Below, in pieces: positions 6,467 to 7,814 of a stretch of DNA of 7,814 nt. The notes beneath the pieces are model-generated. The model worked only from the letters and a program-made list of their open reading frames with translations, made no database searches and had not been told where the DNA came from. Each line of letters begins with the position of its first letter. Positions within the stretch are counted from its first letter, which is position 1. Source of the stretch: Chloroflexota bacterium (lineage in GTDB: Bacteria; Chloroflexota; Limnocylindria; Limnocylindrales; CSP1-4); NCBI GenBank assembly GCA_013696945.1, contig JACCXQ010000325.1, positions 1 through 7,814 of the forward strand, written 5' to 3'. The position numbers were made by a program, and so were the translations under genes.

Positions 6467-6996
6467 GGCAGATGCTCCTCGAACAAGGCCGCAAGGTCCC
6501 CGGCGCTCTTGATCCCGATGTGCTGCTCGACGACCCGGCCGTCGGGCGCGAGCACGACGAGTGGCGTCGCGGGCGGTGACAGGATCTGATCGCCGAACGT
6601 CCGGGCAAGCGACCTGGACACCTCCTGCGGAGCTACGACGAAGCGCCATTCGAACCCCTCTCGGCGAGCGTACTCCGCGAGATCCGCCGGACGCTCGTTG
6701 GGATCGACATCGAGGCTGATGTAGACGACGTCCGGCGAGCCGACCTGCTCGAGAGCTGCCTGCGCCTCGAGCTGTTGGGTCCGGCAGGTCGTGCACCAGA
6801 TCGCCATCGCCTCGATCGCGACGACCTTCCCCTCGAGGTCCGCGATCCGGACCTCCTCGCCGGTGACCGCGTCCTGCATGGCCGTGGTGCGCCAGAGCTC
6901 GTCTCCAGGGCCAGTGGAGCTGCCGCCGCCCGAGCCGGCCGACGAACACGCGGATCCCAGCACGGCAACTGAGAGCACTGCTGCTGCGAATCGCAT
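6463..6996 (-). CDS. Thioredoxin-like (TlpA/redoxin family) lipoprotein
   Basis: A 177-residue protein with a short basic start, a hydrophobic stretch (FAAAVLSVAVLGSA, 3-16) and Cys17 as the likely lipid-modified residue, followed by a flexible Ser/Gly linker (18-31). This predicts an exported, membrane-anchored protein acting outside the cytoplasm; the lipobox LGSAC is acceptable but not ideal. The thioredoxin fold follows: IADLEGKVVAIEAMAIWC (51-68), active site W67-C68-T-T-C71, VVYISLDVDPNE (90-101) and the cis-proline segment ATPLVVLAPDG (143-153, P145), ending with GIKSAGDLAALFEEHL. Intact CxxC and cis-Pro support a thiol-disulfide oxidoreductase; a reducing role in protein or cytochrome c maturation is typical of the family, but the partner is unknown. 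ATG 6996 was chosen because the signal peptide begins there; GTG 7005 in frame is possible, and neither has a strong ribosome site. It is the first gene of the operon with the epimerase and the Crp regulator, and is divergent from trxA. Confidence 0.85.
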   Translation of the reverse strand: MRFAAAVLSVAVLGSACSSAGSGGGSSTGPGDELWRTTAMQDAVTGEEVRIADLEGKVVAIEAMAIWCTTCRTQQLEAQAALEQVGSPDVVYISLDVDPNERPADLAEYARREGFEWRFVVAPQEVSRSLARTFGDQILSPPATPLVVLAPDGRVVEQHIGIKSAGDLAALFEEHLP

Positions 6997-7191
6997 GCCG
7001 GTCACGGTGCCAGCCGCGTTCGGACCCGACCGTGCGCTGGCATACACCTGCGAGTGGAGCTCGGGGTGGGCTCCGTTACGGCACGGGCGCAGAGGGGGTG
7101 GGACCGTCTCCTCGTCCGCCACGAGGGCAGGGTTCCGCTCGCCCGTCGTGCCGCGAAACAGGAGCCCTCGGTGGCGCTCAGGAAGCTTGGC

Positions 7192-7401
7192 ATGGTCCAC
7201 ATCATGGGGCGCGAGGCCGTCCACCGCGTGCCGGGATGCTGGTACGTCCACAACAGCCGAATGCTTCACGACCTGGACGAGCGGACGCTCGCGGCGATGG
7301 CACGAGCATCGACGGCCCAGACATACCGGGCCGGCGATCGTCGACGTCGTCGGCTTCCAGGCGATCCGGCTCCGCGAGCTGCCAACCGAGCCGCTGCATG
7401 A
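7192..7401 (+). pseudogene. Possible decayed Crp/Fnr-family gene, N-terminal fragment only
   Basis: A 69-codon frame from ATG 7192, with AGGAAG at 7180-7185 six bases upstream, to TGA 7401. The middle reads CWYVHNSRMLHDLDERTL (16-33) then AAMARASTAQTYRAGD (34-49). This looks like the start of a cyclic-nucleotide-binding beta-roll: a WY(L/V) opening, L-x-x-L-D, a helix, then Y-x-AGD. After it comes an Arg-rich stretch and LPGDPAPR (55-62), resembling the LPGDPADR turn of the family but with altered spacing, and then a stop. None of the remaining beta-roll, dimer helix or winged helix appears in any frame before trxA. I read it as the eroded 5' end of a second regulator gene. A genuine short protein, or chance similarity in GC-rich DNA, remains possible. 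Confidence 0.4.
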
Positions 7402-7425
7402 GCGCGGCACCAGCCCGGCCCGAGC

Positions 7426-7439
7426 GTGACCGCGGTCAC
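7426..7439. promoter_or_regulatory. Perfect 14-bp palindrome, probable Crp-family operator upstream of trxA
   Basis: GTGACCGCGGTCAC is identical to its reverse complement. With its right flank it matches the CRP-type layout TGTGA-N6-TCACA at nine of ten positions (C replaces the first T). Its centre lies about 84 bp before the trxA ATG. If TACCCT at 7463-7468 is the -10 element, the start point would fall near 7475 and the palindrome would be centred near -42, where class II Crp activators bind. The -10 assignment is weak; the palindrome itself is certain. The operon encoding the Crp-family protein starts from the other side of the same intergenic region. Confidence 0.6.
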
Positions 7440-7440
7440 A

Positions 7441-7454
7441 GCCCGGTCCCGGGC
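7441..7454. repeat. Short G/C inverted repeat next to the palindrome
   Basis: GCCCGG and CCGGGC are perfect reverse complements separated by two bases, beginning two bases after the palindrome ends. It would overlap the expected -35 region of trxA. It may be part of a composite operator or only GC-rich coincidence. Confidence 0.3.
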
Positions 7455-7516
7455 GCGGTCCCTACCCTCGTATCGACAGCAAGCGCACGGCTCCCGTGCC
7501 GGAAGGATCAGACCCC

Positions 7517-7814
7517 ATGAGTGACATCAAGAACGCGACGGACGAGACCTTCGAGCAACTCGTGCTGAAGAGCGAGCGCCCCGTCGTCGTCGACTTCTGG
7601 GCCGCCTGGTGCGGTCCCTGCCGGATGGTCGCCCCGGAAATCGAGAAGCTCGCGACGAAGTACGCAGGCAAGGTCGACGTCGTCAAGGTGGACGTCGACG
7701 CGAACCCGAACATCTCGCGCAGCATGAACATCATGTCGATCCCCACGATTGCCCTGTTCAAGCCAGGCGAGCAACCGAAGGGCGTCGCCGGCTTCCGCCG
7801 GCTCGAAGAGCTCG
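7517..7814 (+). CDS. trxA: Thioredoxin, 5' part (runs off the window)
   Basis: Ninety-nine residues are visible before the window ends, close to the full thioredoxin length of about 105-110. The protein is the cytoplasmic dithiol carrier that reduces disulfides in enzymes such as ribonucleotide reductase and peroxiredoxins and is recharged by thioredoxin reductase. The fold is canonical: VVVDFWAAWCGPCRM (23-37) with the WCGPC active site (31-35) and D26 buried behind it, VVKVDVDANP (55-64), and the cis-proline segment SIPTIALFKPG (74-84, P76). The ATG at 7517 is preceded by GGAAGGA (7501-7507) with a 9-base spacer, and the frame begins with the usual short MSDI-type leader. No thioredoxin reductase gene is present here. 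The palindrome at 7426-7439 suggests control by a Crp-family protein. Confidence 0.96.
   Translation, partial: MSDIKNATDETFEQLVLKSERPVVVDFWAAWCGPCRMVAPEIEKLATKYAGKVDVVKVDVDANPNISRSMNIMSIPTIALFKPGEQPKGVAGFRRLEEL

Larger units (their letters stand above)
6997..7516. other. 520-bp divergent intergenic region between the lipoprotein operon and trxA
   Basis: The region holds the upstream signals of both the minus-strand operon and plus-strand trxA. It contains the Crp-like remnant at 7192-7401, the palindrome at 7426-7439 and a second inverted repeat at 7441-7454. Between 6997 and 7191 I find no convincing gene: the minus-strand frame continuing upstream of the lipoprotein start is low-complexity and would bury the signal peptide inside a longer protein. 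TGTATG at 7046-7041 (minus strand) is a weak -10 candidate for the operon, without a recognisable -35. Confidence 0.5.

Noticed and set aside
6997..7410. Upstream extension of the thioredoxin-like lipoprotein by up to 138 residues
   Set aside because: It would bury the signal peptide and lipobox in the middle of the protein, and the added sequence resembles no domain.
1..7814. CRISPR arrays, tRNA or rRNA genes, insertion-sequence ends, toxin-antitoxin or phage-defence genes
   Set aside because: None seen: no spaced direct repeats, no cloverleaf-like segments, no transposase motifs and no terminal inverted repeats.

Overview
The window is a GC-rich bacterial chromosome segment with densely packed genes, many GTG starts and G/C-ending codons. 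The gene content (a bacterial/archaeal-type glycogen-debranching glucosidase, an unusual flavin disulfide reductase, a thioredoxin-like lipoprotein, and a Crp-family regulator coupled to an NAD(P)HX epimerase) fits an environmental high-GC lineage such as Chloroflexota (Limnocylindria-like), with Actinomycetota as the alternative. This placement rests on overall protein style, not on a marker gene. No rRNA, tRNA, CRISPR array, insertion sequence or phage gene was seen.

Layout. 1-364 (-): 5' part of a conserved protein of unknown function, cut by the window edge. 494-998 (-): small multi-pass membrane protein resembling the YagU/DUF1440 type, split by a one-base frameshift in a G run. 1201-2565 (-): FAD/NAD(P)-dependent disulfide oxidoreductase with an atypical redox centre. 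2700-4685 (+): amylo-alpha-1,6-glucosidase-type glycogen debranching enzyme, divergent from the reductase across 134 bp. 4776-4946 (+): remnant of a peroxiredoxin that keeps its N- and C-terminal ends but has lost the middle. 4965-6996 (-): a three-gene operon read as thioredoxin-like lipoprotein, NAD(P)H-hydrate epimerase, Crp/Fnr regulator; both junctions are 4-bp GTGA stop/start overlaps. 6997-7516: a 520-bp divergent intergenic region with a probable decayed Crp-family N-terminus (7192-7401) and a perfect 14-bp palindrome at 7426-7439. 7517-end (+): trxA, cut by the window edge.

How it fits together. Several genes concern thiol/disulfide chemistry or nicotinamide cofactors: thioredoxin, the extracytoplasmic thioredoxin-like lipoprotein, the disulfide reductase, the peroxiredoxin remnant and the NAD(P)HX epimerase. 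The Crp-family regulator is translated from the same message as two of them. The palindrome ahead of trxA closely resembles a Crp-type operator (GTGA-N6-TCAC) and sits just upstream of where a -35 box would be. The main hypothesis from this window is that the operon's own Crp-like protein controls trxA and perhaps its own operon. The second theme is gene decay: three of the ten coding loci look broken, each in a different way (frameshift, internal deletion, C-terminal truncation).
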